Assembly: GCA_031268215.1 (NCBI GenBank)
Contig: JAIRXP010000062.1
Location: 1-52,114 of the forward strand
DNA: 52,114 bases
Direction: 5' to 3'
DNA from: Bifidobacteriaceae bacterium
GTDB taxonomy: Bacteria; Actinomycetota; Actinomycetes; Actinomycetales; WQXJ01
Shown: one piece after another, positions 16,583 through 26,252 of the stretch
Layout: each line of letters starts with the position of its first letter
How positions within the stretch are numbered: position 1 is the first letter of the stretch
Notes under the pieces: generated by a model
The model's database searches: none
The model's input: the letters and a program-made list of their open reading frames with translations, nothing else
What the model was told of the DNA's origin: nothing
Translations under genes and position numbers: made by a program

Positions 16583-16935
16583 TGGACAAGGCAAGTGACC
16601 GTGGTGCCATCACCGTTGAGCTGGCTTTGGCCTTGCCAGCGGTGATGGTCCTGCTGGCGGTGCTGCTAACGGCCGGGGCGGCCACGGTGTCCAAAGTCTC
16701 CCTGGCCGGAGCGGCTAGGGCTGGGGCCAGGGCGGCGGCGCTGGGCGAGGATGATTCGGCCGTCAGGGCGGCCGCGGAGGCTGTTGGCGGGAGTCCGTTG
16801 GTGGTTGGTGTTGTCCGCGGTGGCGGCTTGGTCCGGGTGACTTGCGGTCGCCAACTAGCGGTACCTCCGTTCGGATCACGGCTGGCCAACGTCGAGGCGG
16901 TGGCCATGTGTGAACCGGCGCGCGGCTGTGGCTAG
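16582..16935 (+). CDS. TadE-like pseudopilin
   Basis: This 117-residue protein starts at a GTG sharing one base with the preceding TAG stop. Near the N-terminus, GAITVELALALPAVMVLLAVLL is the TadE-type prepilin-like segment (Glu five residues into the hydrophobic helix). A short Ala/Gly-rich extracytoplasmic domain with two Cys follows. It is probably a minor pilin of the Tad machine. It overlaps the next gene by 26 bases. Confidence 0.82.
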   Translation: MDKASDRGAITVELALALPAVMVLLAVLLTAGAATVSKVSLAGAARAGARAAALGEDDSAVRAAAEAVGGSPLVVGVVRGGGLVRVTCGRQLAVPPFGSRLANVEAVAMCEPARGCG

Positions 16936-17296
16936 GGTTGACTGTCCCCTGGAGGAGCAAGGTTCTGGCACGGTGCTTGTGGTGGGCATGGTTGGCGCTT
17001 TAGCGGCCATGTTGGTGGCCCTGACGGTGGTGTCCAGTAGCGTGCTGGTCCAGCAACGGGTCGCGACCGCAGCGGACCTGGCCAGCTTGGCCGGTGCCCA
17101 GACGCTGATTGATGGGCAAGGTTTGGCGGCGGCCTGTGAGGCTGCGGCTGATGTGGCCCAGCTGGGCGGGGCCAGTTTGACGGTCTGCCGCCAGTCCGGG
17201 CTAGATGGGCTGGCCGTCACTTGTTCAATCGCGGTTGATTTGCCTGTGATTGGGCGCCGTGCCGCCAACGCCTCCGCCACCGCTGGGCCGCCCTGA
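16910..17296 (+). CDS. TadE/TadG-like secretion-neighbourhood protein (Rv3654c type)
   Basis: This 128-residue protein starts at GTG inside the upstream gene. One N-terminal helix (GTVLVVGMVGALAAMLVALTV) is followed by the conserved QQRVATAADLASLAGAQ, typical of TadG-like 'helicase/secretion neighbourhood' proteins. Four Cys residues in the outer part could form disulfides. It is the last gene of the pilus operon. No prepilin peptidase or outer channel gene is present, as usual for this block in actinobacteria. Confidence 0.8.
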   Translation: MNRRAAVARVDCPLEEQGSGTVLVVGMVGALAAMLVALTVVSSSVLVQQRVATAADLASLAGAQTLIDGQGLAAACEAAADVAQLGGASLTVCRQSGLDGLAVTCSIAVDLPVIGRRAANASATAGPP

Positions 17297-17454
17297 TGCG
17301 GCGCTGTCCAATAGGCCCCTCCAAGGCCCTGACCCAGGCAAGCGAAGTTCATCGGACCCGGATTCCTGAGATTGCGGCGGTCAGGTGCGGATTGCCATGG
17401 CGGCACAGGTCGGCGCGACACGCCGCTGCTTACAGCCCCCAACACCAGCGACGC

Positions 17455-17460
17455 TAACCT
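17455..17460 (+). promoter_or_regulatory. -10 element for a leaderless lipoprotein mRNA
   Basis: TAACCT (TAnnnT) ends seven bases before the GTG start of the lipoprotein gene, the spacing expected when transcription begins at the start codon itself. No Shine-Dalgarno sequence is present. Leaderless mRNAs of this design are common in actinobacteria. The -35 side is weak. Confidence 0.4.
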
Positions 17461-17466
17461 ACCAAC

Positions 17467-17916
17467 GTGGACTACCCCAGGGTCGTTTCCCTCGTGGCAC
17501 TCATTGCGGCGCTGTTTGTGGGCGTCGCCGGGTGCGATGCCGGGAATGGTACTTCGTCAACCAGCGCACCTTCGCCTTCGCCAAGCCCAAATGATCCTTT
17601 GGCGGATCAAGACAACGACTTGGTTGGGGACGAACCCGGCGAGCCGCTTGTCCACCAGACTGGGCAAGAGCCAACAACTGTAACCATTGAACGGCCAGAA
17701 GGGGCGCAGGCCGTCCGTTTTATCGTCACGTGTGTTCCCGAGTCCTACTTCACGGTGACAATGGGTGTCTGGTACAGCGGCTACTGCGGTGAATCGATCC
17801 GCCATTCCGGCGATCTTCCCTTTGAACCGGAAACGGCCGTTGGCGAACAACTTGAAGTCACCCTCGACATCTCACCGGGCGTCACCTACTGGCTGCTCGG
17901 CCTTCCAGTCGAATGA
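17467..17916 (+). CDS. Small secreted lipoprotein of unknown function
   Basis: This 149-residue protein has a signal peptide ending in the lipobox VAGC (Cys at 23). A Ser/Pro linker follows, then a compact beta-rich domain (about 60-149) with two Cys. No family recognised. It is transcribed towards the helicase gene, which converges on it. Confidence 0.7.
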   Translation: MDYPRVVSLVALIAALFVGVAGCDAGNGTSSTSAPSPSPSPNDPLADQDNDLVGDEPGEPLVHQTGQEPTTVTIERPEGAQAVRFIVTCVPESYFTVTMGVWYSGYCGESIRHSGDLPFEPETAVGEQLEVTLDISPGVTYWLLGLPVE

Positions 17917-17987
17917 AAACAAACAGGCTGTCGCGGAGTGTGTGGGCTGCTTGTTTGCCGGCTTGTCTCTGGCTCCTTGCGCAATCC

Positions 17988-20426
17988 TCAGGCCGGCGTA
18001 TCCGGCCCAGAGGACGCCGTTCCCGCCTGTCGCAGTGCCGTGACCAGCGCCAAGGCGCCGGCCTTGGACAGAGTCTGGTTCCCATTGCCGCACTTGGGTG
18101 ATTGGACGCAAGACGGACAACCGTCATCGCAGGGGCAGGCTGCGAGGAGGGCGTGGACGGCATCGAGCAATTGGATGCGGCGGTGGTAGGCGCGCTCAGC
18201 GAATCCGGCTCCGCCAGGCACTGAATCGTGAATGAAGATCGTCGCCTCGCCGGTGTCAGCGTGGACGGCCGTTGACAGGCCGCCCAAGTCCCACCGGTCA
18301 CAGGTGGCGAGTAACGGCAGAAGGCCAATCGCGGCGTGTTCGGCGGCGTGCAGGGCGCCGGGCAAGCCGGCGGCGTCAAAGCCGGCCTCCTTGATGGTCC
18401 CCGCCGGGATGGTGATCCAGGTGGCGGCGGTCCGCAGATGGGATCGCGGCATGTCGAGGCGTTGAGTGTCGATCCGTTCCAGGCCCGGAACGCGCAAGCG
18501 CATGAACCCGGTCACTTGGGAGGTCACGTCGACCATGCCAAAGTGCCAGTCCGCTAACGCCCCCGGAGCGGAGGAGAACTCGTCAATCACCTGGACGGTC
18601 GATTGGTGTAGGGGCATGGTGCGGTAGCGCGGCTGGGCCGGATCGACCATGGCTAGCCCGCCATCCAAGTCCAGGGCGGACACGAGGAAGGTGTCGCCCT
18701 GGTGGACGTAGACTGCGCCAGGATGGACTAAGGCCGGCGCGCTGGCGGAATCGACAGTGCCCAGAATGCGCCCGGTTGGATTCTCGATGACTTGGACGGT
18801 GCCGCCGCCGGAATCGCGCAAGCCGGTGAGATCGGTGGCTCGCTCCGGCAGGATCCAGAACCAGCGCCGCCCCCGCTGGCGGACGGCGCCGGTCTGGGCC
18901 AACGCGTCCATGACCTGCGCCGCTGTCCGGTCCAGCAGCGGCAGCTCGGAAGCATCAATGGGCCATTCGGCGGCCGCCGCCGCCAAGTGCGGCGCTGCCA
19001 CATAGGGGTTGGACGGGTCGAACACGGCAGCCTCCAGGGGCGCGCCAAGTACCGCCTCGGGGTGTGCTACCAAGTAAGAATCGAGCGGGTCGGTCCCGGC
19101 GACCCAGACCGCCAGTCCGTCCCCGCCTGCGCGGCCGGCGCGGCCGGCTTGTTGGGTCAGGGCGACCCGGGTACCCGGCCAGCCGGCCGTGATCACGGCA
19201 TCAAGGCCGGCTATGTCAATTCCCAGCTCCAGCGCGGTGGTAGAGACCAGGCCCAGGAGTGCTCCGCTGCGCAAGCGGCCTTCTAGCGCGCGGCGCTCTT
19301 CGGGAAGGTAGCCGCCACGATAAGTGGCCACCCGGGCGGCGAGTGGCTGGCCCAGAGTCTGACGGGTCGTACTGGCGACAGCCTCGGCCGAATAGCGTGA
19401 GCGGACAAAGACCAGTGCCCGGGCACCAAGGTCAACCAAGTTGGCGAGTAGCTGGGAGGCCTCAGCGGGCGCTGAGCGGCGGGACACCGGCCCGACCGGC
19501 GGGTCCGCGGGGCCCGCAGCGCCGCCCAAGGCCAGAGCGGGAACAGCGGAAGGTCCGGAGCCCTGGACGGCGGGGCTTGGTAGGTCTTCGCTGGAACCGT
19601 CAAAGGCGGATGGACGCCACAGTACGAAGGTGCGCTCGCCGTGGGCGGAGGTGTCCTCGCGGATCGCGGTCACCATCCCCGGATCTTCGCCAATCAGCCG
19701 GGCGAAGGTCAATTCTGGGTCGCTGACCGTGGCGGATGCGGCCAGAAATATCGGGTCCGCGCCATAGTGCCGCGCCAGGCGCCGCAGGCGCCGCATCACC
19801 CAGGCGACGTGCGCGCCCATAACGCCTCGGTAGGCATGCAGTTCATCGACCAAGACATACTGGAGTCCTCGCAAGAACCCGGCCCACCGGGTGTGCCCTG
19901 GCAGGAATGCGAAGTGCAGGAAATCCGGGTTGGTAAGAATGGCGTCCGCTTTGGAGGCGAGGAAACGGCGCAAATCCCCGGGAGTGTCGCCGTCGCAAGT
20001 AGAGACTTCTAAGCCGGTCGTCTCACCGGCCCGGAATAACGCCCGGAGCGAGGCCATCTGGTCCGCTGCGAGTGCTTTGGTCGGAGCGATGTACAGGGCG
20101 GAAGCTCGCGAGTGGACTTCCGCGATCCGCCCCAATTCGTAGGGCCGGTCCAAGGCCGCCAGCGCCGGCGCCCATAAGGCTAGGGACTTGCCGGATCCGG
20201 TGCCGGTGGCGATCACGCAGTGGCCTTGGCGGCCTGCCGTCATGGCCTCCGATTGATGGCGCCAAGGCTGGATCACGCCAAGTTGGCCGTAGCCCTCGCG
20301 GACCCAATCCGGCACCCAACCTGGCCAGTCGGCCAGAACGCCGGGTCGCGGCGGCGTCACCTTTACATGAGTGACGCACTCAGAGCGAGCGGCGGGCTCG
20401 CCCAGCGCCGCGACCAGGCGGTTCAC
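17988..20426 (-). CDS. DEAD/DEAH-box helicase with C-terminal metal-binding DUF1998 (MrfA/Hrq1/SftH type)
   Basis: This superfamily 2 helicase of about 812 residues has motif I ATGTGSGKS, motif II DELHAY, motif III SATVSDP and motif VI QQAGRAGRAGG. A DUF1998 region ends with four clustered Cys (CPCDDGCPSC...C). In Bacillus MrfA these Cys bind metal and the enzyme repairs mitomycin C damage; the mycobacterial homologue SftH is a 3'-5' helicase. So a role in repair of DNA crosslinks or adducts is likely. I place the start at GTG 20426, because further upstream the frame overlaps the neighbouring gene and loses family-like sequence; no clear ribosome site confirms it. It is the helicase that names the 'helicase/secretion' neighbourhood. 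Confidence 0.9.
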   Translation of the reverse strand: MNRLVAALGEPAARSECVTHVKVTPPRPGVLADWPGWVPDWVREGYGQLGVIQPWRHQSEAMTAGRQGHCVIATGTGSGKSLALWAPALAALDRPYELGRIAEVHSRASALYIAPTKALAADQMASLRALFRAGETTGLEVSTCDGDTPGDLRRFLASKADAILTNPDFLHFAFLPGHTRWAGFLRGLQYVLVDELHAYRGVMGAHVAWVMRRLRRLARHYGADPIFLAASATVSDPELTFARLIGEDPGMVTAIREDTSAHGERTFVLWRPSAFDGSSEDLPSPAVQGSGPSAVPALALGGAAGPADPPVGPVSRRSAPAEASQLLANLVDLGARALVFVRSRYSAEAVASTTRQTLGQPLAARVATYRGGYLPEERRALEGRLRSGALLGLVSTTALELGIDIAGLDAVITAGWPGTRVALTQQAGRAGRAGGDGLAVWVAGTDPLDSYLVAHPEAVLGAPLEAAVFDPSNPYVAAPHLAAAAAEWPIDASELPLLDRTAAQVMDALAQTGAVRQRGRRWFWILPERATDLTGLRDSGGGTVQVIENPTGRILGTVDSASAPALVHPGAVYVHQGDTFLVSALDLDGGLAMVDPAQPRYRTMPLHQSTVQVIDEFSSAPGALADWHFGMVDVTSQVTGFMRLRVPGLERIDTQRLDMPRSHLRTAATWITIPAGTIKEAGFDAAGLPGALHAAEHAAIGLLPLLATCDRWDLGGLSTAVHADTGEATIFIHDSVPGGAGFAERAYHRRIQLLDAVHALLAACPCDDGCPSCVQSPKCGNGNQTLSKAGALALVTALRQAGTASSGPDTPA

Positions 20427-20475
20427 GTGACTATGGTGCCTGGCGATGGGGCCACCGCACCAGTCGGTTCGCTGA

Positions 20476-22392
20476 CTACTTAATGGCGTTCTGGACCACG
20501 ACGGCCGGATCAAGCAGCGACGCGACGAAGGAAACGTACCAATCGCCACCGGCGCCCTTGACGGCACTGACGCCCACCAGATCCTTCAAATCAGGTAGGC
20601 GCGTGATTCCGTCGAGGGAAGAGCCCTTCAGGTCCACACCCAATTCCTCAGCACAGAGTTCTTGGCCGTCCTCGCCCTGCTGGTAGGAGAAGCAACCGTT
20701 CTTATAGCCGAAGGTTGTCTTGGTAGACCCTGGCGAGGAGAATTCGCCCTCGACCATGCCCTTGGAGGGAACCGAGACCGATGCCGTGATGTTCTCAGCC
20801 TGGCCAGGTCCATCCGTTTGGTTGGCTTTGAGAGTCCAGGTCTTCTCGTCATTTTGGGTCAAGTCGGCGACCAATCCGCCCGCGATATCCGGAACCGTCA
20901 GGGTCCAGGTGTCTCCGGACCTCTCTACGGTGGCTGCGTCATCGCCAAAGGTGATCGCATCAAGGATCAGGCGGACGTGACTTCCCACTTTGGAACCGGC
21001 TGAGACTTTGACGTCTCCCAGAACCTCAGCCAGATCAGGTGAGCCCAGGTCGTCTGGGTCGAACACAGCCGGTCCGTAGACGGCGACGAGGCGTGACTCC
21101 GCTACCGGCAGGACCTTGGCCAGCTCTCTGATGTCCTGCTTGTCGAAAGCGGTCCGGATCCCTTCGACAAAGTTGGCCGCCGCCTCCGCGGGCTTGGACG
21201 CGCCCTTCATCTCGCCGTCCGGGATTGGGTCACCCAGATCAGCGTTGGATTTTCCGCTGGACTCATAGAGATACTGGGCCACAGTCATTGATGGCGAGCT
21301 GAACCAGCGGCCGTCTTCCTTGACCGTGACTACGAACAGGTCCTCCAACTCGACCATTTTGACCAGGTCCGATATTTCCTTTGTGACTGGGAAGAACGCG
21401 TCGAGTTCGTCCCTGATTTCTTCCCGGGTCAGGGAGTCATCGAATTGCAGATCTAGCTGATCACCCGTAGACGCTTCCCAGCCAAGAGCGAGGCCCTCCG
21501 TGAGGCCGGACAGGGAACTGCCGTTGATGCTGACCAGCTCAACAGCGGCGTCCGCCAGCTTGTCGATATCCGCGTCAAGCGTGACGGTTCCGCCAGTGAC
21601 GGCCGTCCGGTCAACGCCTTCAGCGATGGCCTCGCTAGCGAATTCGAGTCCGTTCAACTCAACGGACATGGCGTCACGGGCGGCCTCTAGGGCCTCATTG
21701 GTCTTCTTCTGGTCGGCGCTCATGGCGCCTGGGTTTTCGATGGCCTCCATGTACGGATCAATCAGATCCTGCTCTGACGGCGCGATCCGGGCCGTGATTT
21801 TGGCGAGGTCGAGGCTTGACAACTCGGTCAAGAACGCCTCGGCCGCGTCTTCGGGGCTGCCTGCTCCACCGTTGCCGCGTAGGGCCAGGAGCGCCCCGGC
21901 ACCCCCAGCGGCGATCGCCAAGGCGGCGCCCACGGATACGGCGACGAGCACACCGCGCCGCTTAGGCTTGGGCCCGTCAGGGCCGCTCAGCGTCTGGGCT
22001 TCTTCCGTCTGAGGCAGATCCGCCGTTGGGTAGTAGTTTCCGTCTGAGGCCAAATATGTACCGGCATCCGCTTGGCCGTCATTGACGTTGTTCGGCTCGG
22101 TTCCGACCGGCTGCGTGGGCGTCCAATCGCTTGGCTGGGTCGGCGGGGTCCAGCCCTGCAATCGCTCAGTTGGGCTGTCGCCGTTCGCTGCGCTGGATTG
22201 CTCGCCTGGCGCAGTGAAAGGGCTACCCGCTGCGGTAGATCCGCTGGTCGGGCTGGTTGCCGCTGGGTCAGACCAAAGGCTCTGGCCGTCGCTTGGCGCC
22301 GGATTGGGGTTGGCCAATCCGTCCGGATCGCTTCCCGGGACTGGGTTGTCAGCTGGGGACGGACCCGAGGGCTGCGATGGAGGGGTAGTCAT
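20476..22392 (-). CDS. Large single-pass membrane protein with Pro/Ser-rich N-terminus
   Basis: This 638-residue protein has a cytoplasmic disordered region rich in Pro, Ser, Thr and Gln (about 1-145). One transmembrane helix follows (about 149-172, after KPKRR). The extracellular part, about 465 residues, has repeated alpha/beta segments resembling NTF2-like or DUF4878-type domains (SPEDAAEAFLTELSSLDLAKITARIAP and, later, PAEAAANFVEGIRTAFDKQDIRELAKVLP). The two opening motifs suggest an internal duplication. The start is certain: AGGAGG five bases upstream of ATG. Function unknown. It sits upstream of the helicase on the same strand. Confidence 0.72.
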   Translation of the reverse strand: MTTPPSQPSGPSPADNPVPGSDPDGLANPNPAPSDGQSLWSDPAATSPTSGSTAAGSPFTAPGEQSSAANGDSPTERLQGWTPPTQPSDWTPTQPVGTEPNNVNDGQADAGTYLASDGNYYPTADLPQTEEAQTLSGPDGPKPKRRGVLVAVSVGAALAIAAGGAGALLALRGNGGAGSPEDAAEAFLTELSSLDLAKITARIAPSEQDLIDPYMEAIENPGAMSADQKKTNEALEAARDAMSVELNGLEFASEAIAEGVDRTAVTGGTVTLDADIDKLADAAVELVSINGSSLSGLTEGLALGWEASTGDQLDLQFDDSLTREEIRDELDAFFPVTKEISDLVKMVELEDLFVVTVKEDGRWFSSPSMTVAQYLYESSGKSNADLGDPIPDGEMKGASKPAEAAANFVEGIRTAFDKQDIRELAKVLPVAESRLVAVYGPAVFDPDDLGSPDLAEVLGDVKVSAGSKVGSHVRLILDAITFGDDAATVERSGDTWTLTVPDIAGGLVADLTQNDEKTWTLKANQTDGPGQAENITASVSVPSKGMVEGEFSSPGSTKTTFGYKNGCFSYQQGEDGQELCAEELGVDLKGSSLDGITRLPDLKDLVGVSAVKGAGGDWYVSFVASLLDPAVVVQNAIK

Positions 22393-22651
22393 GGTGACCT
22401 CCTGAAATAACTAATGAACTTCTTAAGTCTGGTGGTTGGGTAGCCCAAACAGCAAGCCCCATACCGCGGAAGACCGCCATTGTGACCACATCTTGACCAG
22501 ACCGTCGCCGTCTTGACGCTCAGCGCGGGTGCTGCGCGCCGCCGCGGGCGGCGGGCCGTCCACAGGGGCGTTAGGCTCAGGACAAACACTGTCTTGGGTC
22601 TGACGGTGGTTGTGTGCCATGGTCTTGGGCCCGCGAAGCGAGGTAAGGATA

Positions 22652-23389
22652 ATGAGAACAGCTATTGTGACGGGTGCTTCGAGCGGGATTGGCGAAGCTT
22701 CAGCACGGGCATTGGCGGGCGATGGCTGGCGGGTGATCTGTGTCGCGCGGCGCGTTGAGCGGGTTGAGCGTCTGGCCGGGGAACTGGGCAATGGTGCCGC
22801 GGGTTTGCGGCTGGACGTGACTGATCAAGATTCAGTTGACCAGTTCGTCGCCCAGGTGGACCGCTGTGATCTATTGGTCAACAACGCCGGCGGGGCCAAG
22901 GGAACCACGGCGATAGCCGATTCGGACCCGGCCGAATGGGAATGGATGTTCCAGACCAATGTGCTGGGCACCGTGCGGGTAACCAAAGCGTTACTGCCGA
23001 AGCTGCTGGCCGCGGCCGCCGGCTTGGTGATTAACGTGGTGTCCATAGCGGGGCATTATCCCTACCCCGGCGGCGCCGGCTATAACGCCGCCAAGTTCGG
23101 GGAGCGGGCCCTGACCAGTGTCTTGCGCCAGGAGTTGGCGGGCACGCCGGTGCGGGTCACGGAGCTTGATCCAGGCTTGGTGGTGACGGAGTTTTCGCTG
23201 GTCAGATTCGGTTGGGACCAGGCCGCCGCGGACGCCGTTTACGAAGGCGTAGAGCCGCTTTCCGCCGCCGATGCCGCCGAGGCAGTCAGGTGGATAGCCG
23301 CCCAGCCGCCGCACGTCAACATAGACAGCCTGACCATCGCGGCCAGGGATCAGATTGGGCCGCGGAAGGTCCCCCAAACTAGGCGGTAG
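22652..23389 (+). CDS. Short-chain dehydrogenase/reductase (SDR)
   Basis: This 245-residue classical SDR has the NAD(P)-binding motif TGASSGIG (7-14), NNAGG, catalytic Ser in VVSIAGH, and Tyr/Lys in YNAAK (Y144, K148). The sequence is close to serine/3-hydroxy-acid dehydrogenases of the YdfG type (FQTNVLGTVRVTKALLP, ELDPGLVVTEFSLVRF), which oxidise L-allo-threonine and 3-hydroxy acids; the exact substrate is a guess. AGGTAAGGA places the start at ATG 22652; an upstream in-frame ATG has no ribosome site. It is followed by topA on the same strand. Confidence 0.88.
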   Translation: MRTAIVTGASSGIGEASARALAGDGWRVICVARRVERVERLAGELGNGAAGLRLDVTDQDSVDQFVAQVDRCDLLVNNAGGAKGTTAIADSDPAEWEWMFQTNVLGTVRVTKALLPKLLAAAAGLVINVVSIAGHYPYPGGAGYNAAKFGERALTSVLRQELAGTPVRVTELDPGLVVTEFSLVRFGWDQAAADAVYEGVEPLSAADAAEAVRWIAAQPPHVNIDSLTIAARDQIGPRKVPQTRR

Positions 23390-23476
23390 GCGGGCGGGGG
23401 CGGTTTTGGGGTACGGTCATGGGCCGTAGCCTGTTCGTTTAGGGACGTTGATCTGTCGCTTTGTCAGGAGGGGAAA

Positions 23477-26179
23477 GTGGAGTCAGCCAAGAAACTGGTG
23501 ATTGTGGAATCACCGACCAAGGCCAGGACCATTGGGCGCTACTTGGGGAAGGACTACCAGGTGGAGGCGTCCGTGGGGCACATCCGTGACTTGCCGCAGC
23601 CTTCGGAGCTTCCTGCGGAGATGAAGAAGGGACCTTACGGACGCTTCGCGGTCAACGTTGACGACGGCTTTGAGCCTTACTACGTTGTCGAATCCGACAA
23701 GCGGAAGAAGGTCGCCGAACTGCGCAAGGCACTCAAAGACGCGGACGAACTCTATCTGGCGACAGACGAAGACCGCGAAGGTGAGGCGATAGCTTGGCAC
23801 CTTCTTCAGGTGCTCAAGCCGAAAGTGCCGGTCAAGCGGATGGTCTTCCATGAGATCACCAAAGAAGCGATCAACCAGGCCGTTTCCCATCCCCGCGAGG
23901 TTGACTTGCATTTGGTTGACGCCCAGGAGACCCGGCGGATCTTGGACCGCCTCTATGGCTATGAGGTCTCTCCGGTGCTGTGGCGCAAGGTCCGGGCCGG
24001 CCTGTCGGCCGGACGGGTCCAGTCGGTGGCCACCCGGATGGTGGTTGAACGTGAACGTGAACGGATGGCCTTCAGCGCCGCCGATTACTGGGACATTCAG
24101 GCCACTTTCGCTGCGGAGGGACACTCCTTTGGCGCGGTGTTGAGCGCTGTTGACGCTCGCCGCGTCGCCACCGGCAAGGATTTCTCTGATTCGGGGGAGT
24201 TGACCGGCAAGGATTTGGTGCAGCTTGATGAGTCAGCCGCCCGTCGGCTGGCTGAGGCTCTGGGACAGACCCAATTCGCCGTTTCGGACTTGACTGAGAA
24301 ACCTTACAAGCGGCGTCCCGCAGCGCCTTTCACCACCTCAACCCTGCAGCAAGAGGCCTCGCGCAAGCTCCGGATGAACTCACGCCACGCCATGCGGGTG
24401 GCCCAGCGGCTCTACGAAAACGGGCACATCACCTACATGCGAACCGATTCGACCAATCTGTCGGATCAGGCGATCGCGGCCGCTCGGCGTCAGGCGAGCG
24501 AACTCTACGGCCCAGACAGTGTTCCGGCAGCGCCGCGGCACTACGCCACCAAGTCGAAGAACGCCAGCGAAGCGCATGAGGCCATCCGGCCGTCCGGCGA
24601 TCATTTCGCAACCCCGGATTCGCTGGCCGGGAAGCTGACCAACGAAGAGCTGAAACTCTATGACCTGATTTGGAAGCGGACCGTGGCGTCGCAGATGAAT
24701 GATGCCACGGGTCAGACAGTCTCGGTCCGGTTGACTGGCCAGGCGGCCAACGGCCAGACCGCGACTTTCAGCGCCTCGGGCACCGTCATCACGCACCGGG
24801 GATTCCTGGCCGCCTATGAGGAAGGTCGGGATCAGGCACGGTATGAGGATACGGCCAAGGCCGAGACCCGTTTGCCGGCGCTGGCTCAGGGCCAAGAAGT
24901 TGACACCCTGGCTCTTGACCCGCAGGGTCATCAGACCACGCCGCCGCCTCGTTACACTGAGGCGTCGCTGGTGGCGGCCTTGGAGAAGCGTGGCATTGGA
25001 CGTCCGTCAACCTACGCCGCCACCGTTTCGGTGATTGAGGACCGCGGCTATGTTGAACGGCGGGGCATGGCGCTGGTGCCGACCTGGCTGGCCTTCGCGG
25101 TCACCCGTCTACTGGAACAGAACTTCGCTGACCTTGTCGATTACGATTTCACAGCCGCCATGGAAAATGACCTTGATGAGATCGCAGCCGGCCGGACGGA
25201 CCGAGCGCGGTGGCTAGGCGAGTTCTACTTTGGTGCTCCAGGTACGGAGCCCGGGCAGGCGGCATCGGCGGAAGGCACGGCCGGGTCACTGAAGGAAGTT
25301 GGGCTGAAACGGCTAGTTGAAGGCCAGGGCGACATTGACGCCCGGGAGATCAACACGGTTCCGCTGGGGGAGGGCATTGTCCTGCGGGTTGGCCGCTACG
25401 GGCCGTATCTTGAGGTCCAGAATGGTCAGGAGGCCGGCGAGGCCCGCAGGGTGAACGTGCCCGGCGAGTTGGCGCCAGATGAATTGACTCTGGCCAAGGC
25501 CCGCGAACTGCTTGAAGCTCCGGCGGATCAGAGCCGCGAACTTGGCAAAGATCCGGCCACGGGCTGGGTGGTGCTGGTCAAGAATGGCCGTTTTGGCCCT
25601 TATGTTACTGAGGTTGCGGAGGAAGCGGATGGTGGCGGGAAGGTTCCCAAGCCGCGCAACGCGTCGCTGTTCAAGTCAATGTCTCCAGACACCGTCACGC
25701 TTGAGGATGCCCTGCGGTTGATGTCGCTGCCGCGGATGGTCGGCACCAACACCGACGGCACGGAAATCACGGCTCAGAACGGGCGTTACGGTCCCTACAT
25801 TAAATGCGGAACGGATTCGCGTTCGCTGCCCAGCGAAGAGGATCTGTTCGCCATCACCGAGGAACAGGCCCGGGCCATACTCGCCCAGCCTAAGCAGCGG
25901 CGGGGAGCTGCTGCTGCCGCTCCCATGCGGGAACTGGGCACAGACCCGGGCTCTGGAAAGCCCGTGGTGGTCAAGGATGGGCGCTACGGGCCGTATGTTA
26001 CGGATGGTGAAACCAATGCCACGCTGCGCAAAGATGATGATCCGGAGACTGTCACCCTGGAGCGCGCCGCTCAACTGCTGCAGGAGAAACGGGACCGTGG
26101 CCCGGCCAAGCGTCCTCGCCGTGCGCCGGCTAAGAAGGCCGCCACGAAGGCCGCCAAGAAGCCGGCCAAAGGTAAATAG
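23477..26179 (+). CDS. topA: DNA topoisomerase I
   Basis: This 900-residue type IA topoisomerase relaxes negative supercoils. The Toprim domain (about 5-125) carries the Glu near the N-terminus and TDEDREGEAIAWH (D-x-D-x-E metal site). The active-site Tyr is Y320 in ITYMRTDSTN, and the conserved SAGRVQSVATR is present. Instead of zinc fingers the C-terminus has four repeats opening with G-R-Y/F-G-P-Y (about 630-860) and a Lys-rich tail (KRPRRAPAKKAATKAAKK). This is the actinobacterial form. GTG start with AGGAGGGG just upstream. Topoisomerase I normally stands near tmk and holB in actinobacteria; here about 5.5 kb separate them. Confidence 0.97.
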   Translation: MESAKKLVIVESPTKARTIGRYLGKDYQVEASVGHIRDLPQPSELPAEMKKGPYGRFAVNVDDGFEPYYVVESDKRKKVAELRKALKDADELYLATDEDREGEAIAWHLLQVLKPKVPVKRMVFHEITKEAINQAVSHPREVDLHLVDAQETRRILDRLYGYEVSPVLWRKVRAGLSAGRVQSVATRMVVERERERMAFSAADYWDIQATFAAEGHSFGAVLSAVDARRVATGKDFSDSGELTGKDLVQLDESAARRLAEALGQTQFAVSDLTEKPYKRRPAAPFTTSTLQQEASRKLRMNSRHAMRVAQRLYENGHITYMRTDSTNLSDQAIAAARRQASELYGPDSVPAAPRHYATKSKNASEAHEAIRPSGDHFATPDSLAGKLTNEELKLYDLIWKRTVASQMNDATGQTVSVRLTGQAANGQTATFSASGTVITHRGFLAAYEEGRDQARYEDTAKAETRLPALAQGQEVDTLALDPQGHQTTPPPRYTEASLVAALEKRGIGRPSTYAATVSVIEDRGYVERRGMALVPTWLAFAVTRLLEQNFADLVDYDFTAAMENDLDEIAAGRTDRARWLGEFYFGAPGTEPGQAASAEGTAGSLKEVGLKRLVEGQGDIDAREINTVPLGEGIVLRVGRYGPYLEVQNGQEAGEARRVNVPGELAPDELTLAKARELLEAPADQSRELGKDPATGWVVLVKNGRFGPYVTEVAEEADGGGKVPKPRNASLFKSMSPDTVTLEDALRLMSLPRMVGTNTDGTEITAQNGRYGPYIKCGTDSRSLPSEEDLFAITEEQARAILAQPKQRRGAAAAAPMRELGTDPGSGKPVVVKDGRYGPYVTDGETNATLRKDDDPETVTLERAAQLLQEKRDRGPAKRPRRAPAKKAATKAAKKPAKGK

Positions 26180-26252
26180 GCTGGTGGGACGGCTAGACGC
26201 TAGGCCCGCTGGTGGCCCCGCTGGCACTGGCTCGGATGAAGACGGCTGAGCT

